Below, one piece after another: positions 5,434 through 7,274 of a DNA stretch of 7,274 nucleotides. The notes under the pieces are model-generated. The model made no database searches. It was not told the DNA's origin and saw only the letters and a list, made by a program, of their open reading frames with translations. Every line of letters starts with the position of its first letter. The first letter of the stretch is position 1. Origin of the DNA: Pseudomonadota bacterium (GTDB taxonomy: Bacteria > Pseudomonadota > Alphaproteobacteria > JAKJEU01); the NCBI GenBank assembly GCA_022705265.1, contig JAKJEU010000073.1, forward strand, positions 1-7,274, given 5' to 3'. Made by a program: the position numbers and the translations under genes.

Positions 5434-7274
5434 GATTTTCACGCCACAATTCAGCCCACATACGAAATTCACGAATAAGGGTTACAGCATCAAAGGACAC
5501 ATGAACTTCGCTTTCATAACTTTTATACAAATTATTAGCCATTTCCAAAGCTTCGTCACCAGATTTTAAGGATACAGGTTTGCACGATGTATTTTTATCT
5601 TTTAAAAGATTGCGTTTAAGTATGGTTGATACATCGCAACCGCCATTGTATGCGGTAAAAGCTTTTGAAAAAGGGTCATAGTAAGCAACAGTAGTGCTGT
5701 AACGATTTTTCATATTGTCAAGTTCGTTAATCGCCTTAGAATACTTGTCTTTATAATCATTATTCATGTTCATTAAATTAGAACCGCCATCGCCATATAT
5801 GAAAATAAGGCTGTGTTCCAATATTTTTTGTCGCTTAAGCTCTTCCATGAAATTGTTTAAATGACCATAAGAACAAAAAAGCTGATTAAAATATTTTTGA
5901 TAATAATCATATTTTATATATTCGTTGCCATAATCGTTAAAAACATTATCTTTCCATTCGGTTATATCATTAATACTGCAATTTGCATTGTAAACATAAG
6001 GAGCATATGGAAGCCTTACATATGCAAAGAAAAGATTTTTACCCTTTGCTTTTATAATGTCTTTTTTAAGTTTGTCGAGCACTGAAAATTGTTCATTAAT
6101 CACAACGGGATATTTTGTTGGGTCTTTGATAAATAAGAAGTTTTTAAATATTTTGTTAATCGAAAAGCTTTTGAAATAAGAGCTTATCCACATATCGGTT
6201 AATATTCTTGATTTCATGTTAAGTTTTATATCAGCTTTATAAACTTCGCCAGAGCTTGTATAAGTATAACATTCATCAACATTGTCAAGAACATTATCAG
6301 AGCATAAATTAACCCCCTTGCTTTGATAAACATTGATGTTGTATCCGTTTTCTTTGAAAGATTTGAACATATAATTTTCTTTTAAAGCAAGCCGTTCAGG
6401 AGAGCTGTTATAAACATTTACACTTTCATCATGAATTAAAAAATCGTTGTTTTTATCATAATTTATGTTGAGGTTAAGGCTGGAAGCAATTAAATCGTTG
6501 CTTGAACCTTCATAATTAAAAGCATGGGTGTAAAGGTTAAATCCATTGCTTATATAAAATCCACCAATAACCTTTTCATAAGTTTTTTTCCAAGTGTCTT
6601 TATCAAGATTTTCTTTGTTACCATTTAAAGCAATCTCTTCTTGATGAGCTTTGCGGTAATCATCAAGACTTGCCGATTTTTCAAGCCCAAATTCATATCC
6701 AATATGGTTGCTTAATGCAATTATGATAACATTTTTCCTTACTTCGTCCTCATTTTTAGGTTTTTTTTCATTAACAAAGATTTGAGGTTGGATATTATTA
6801 TTAATACTCATTATGGTTAAAGTATTTAATATAAAAAAGAACAGACAACCGTAAAGATAAGCTTTTTTAGTATCTTTAAAAGCATAATACAAGCTTCCGC
6901 CAAGAATTGGGAGCGAAAGTATAGTCCCAAAAATACCAATTCCAAAATAATTTACAAATATAAGGTTAAAGCAATAAGCCAATACAAAGCAAGGAAGAGC
7001 AATGCTTGCAGGCTTGTTTAACAAAGTTATTGCCGAAAGTATGATTGCAAAGGTAAGAATATTCCCCATAACCCCCATGATTTCAGGAATTATTTTGTTA
7101 TCATAAACGAAAGGTAAAAGTTCAACTTTCAAAAATAAAAAGAATAGAAAAGAAAACACCAAAATCATGAAAAAAGAAGTCATAAGAAAAAACAAAAACC
7201 TTGATTTTTCTTCCTTATAAAAAGCCTCATCAATACATTTCTTCTTAGATGCTTTTTTATTTTCTTTTGCTTCG
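5420..7274 (-). CDS. Membrane-anchored sulfatase/alkaline-phosphatase-superfamily-like protein, 5' end outside window
   Basis: Residue numbers count from a TTG at 7195, but the frame stays open upstream to the window edge through a Lys/Glu-rich stretch with no better start, so the true N-terminus probably lies outside. About five membrane segments (5-23, 40-58, 64-82, 84-104, 111-130) precede a large domain of roughly 440 residues, presumably periplasmic. This is the plan of phosphoethanolamine transferases and related sulfatase-like membrane proteins. Landmarks are NVIIIALSNHIGYE (155 on), a Ser-rich YEGSSNDLIASSL (228-240), NLFFAYVRLPYAPYVY (387-402), and YFNQLFCSYGHLNNFMEEL leading to SLIFIYGDGGS (462-472). 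Relative to active relatives, the first metal Asp is S162, the LPH His is Y397 and DHG is DGG (469-471), so catalysis is doubtful. Six cysteines lie in the large domain (298, 309, 406, 441, 520, 538). The superfamily call is moderate; the substrate is unknown. Confidence 0.7.
   Translation of the reverse strand, partial: EAKENKKASKKKCIDEAFYKEEKSRFLFFLMTSFFMILVFSFLFFLFLKVELLPFVYDNKIIPEIMGVMGNILTFAIILSAITLLNKPASIALPCFVLAYCFNLIFVNYFGIGIFGTILSLPILGGSLYYAFKDTKKAYLYGCLFFFILNTLTIMSINNNIQPQIFVNEKKPKNEDEVRKNVIIIALSNHIGYEFGLEKSASLDDYRKAHQEEIALNGNKENLDKDTWKKTYEKVIGGFYISNGFNLYTHAFNYEGSSNDLIASSLNLNINYDKNNDFLIHDESVNVYNSSPERLALKENYMFKSFKENGYNINVYQSKGVNLCSDNVLDNVDECYTYTSSGEVYKADIKLNMKSRILTDMWISSYFKSFSINKIFKNFLFIKDPTKYPVVINEQFSVLDKLKKDIIKAKGKNLFFAYVRLPYAPYVYNANCSINDITEWKDNVFNDYGNEYIKYDYYQKYFNQLFCSYGHLNNFMEELKRQKILEHSLIFIYGDGGSNLMNMNNDYKDKYSKAINELDNMKNRYSTTVAYYDPFSKAFTAYNGGCDVSTILKRNLLKDKNTSCKPVSLKSGDEALEMANNLYKSYESEVHVSFDAVTLIREFRMWAELWRENQGKK

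Noticed and set aside
5200..6085. Plus-strand frames opposite the glutaredoxin-like and sulfatase-like genes
   Set aside because: They are short, hydrophobic and fully overlapped by continuous minus-strand genes with family-level similarity.
1..7274. Insertion sequence, CRISPR array, tRNA or recombination-site content
   Set aside because: Coding sequence fills almost the whole window, and I saw no direct-repeat array, terminal inverted repeats, transposase motifs or tRNA-like fold.

Overview
The window is about one third G+C by eye. It carries a single run of six genes, all on the minus strand, and I see no RNA gene, mobile element, CRISPR array, promoter or terminator. The largest untranslated gap is 22 bases, so it reads as part of one operon that runs off both ends. 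Transcription goes from high to low coordinates.

Layout in transcription order: (1) 7274-5420, a membrane-anchored protein of the sulfatase/alkaline-phosphatase-like superfamily, with its 5' end outside the window; (2) 5423-5154, a small divergent monothiol-glutaredoxin-like protein whose ATG overlaps the previous stop (ATGA); (3) 5131-3587, gpmI, cofactor-independent phosphoglycerate mutase with a GTG start; (4) 3583-2408, an EnvC-type murein hydrolase activator with a degenerate LytM/M23 domain; (5) 2404-1073, a CtpA-type S41 carboxyl-terminal processing protease; (6) 1062-1, a divergent polysaccharide deacetylase (YibQ-like) protein, with its 3' end outside the window.

The order gpmI, envC-like, ctpA, divergent polysaccharide deacetylase is, from my knowledge of these genomes, characteristic of Alphaproteobacteria, where rppH often follows and rsfS/rlmH often precede. 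The strong A+T bias, Lys/Asn-rich linkers and homopolymer runs suggest an AT-rich, possibly host-associated or uncultured gut alphaproteobacterium. That placement is inference.

Functionally, genes 4-6 form an envelope/cell-separation module: an amidase activator, a periplasmic processing protease and an envelope deacetylase-like protein. gpmI is the glycolytic passenger usual at this locus. The two upstream genes are the less familiar part. The sulfatase-like protein lacks several residues expected to bind metal, and the glutaredoxin-like protein has CVNS in place of CGFS. Four of the six proteins therefore look like catalytically degenerate members of enzyme families, while GpmI and CtpA keep complete active sites.
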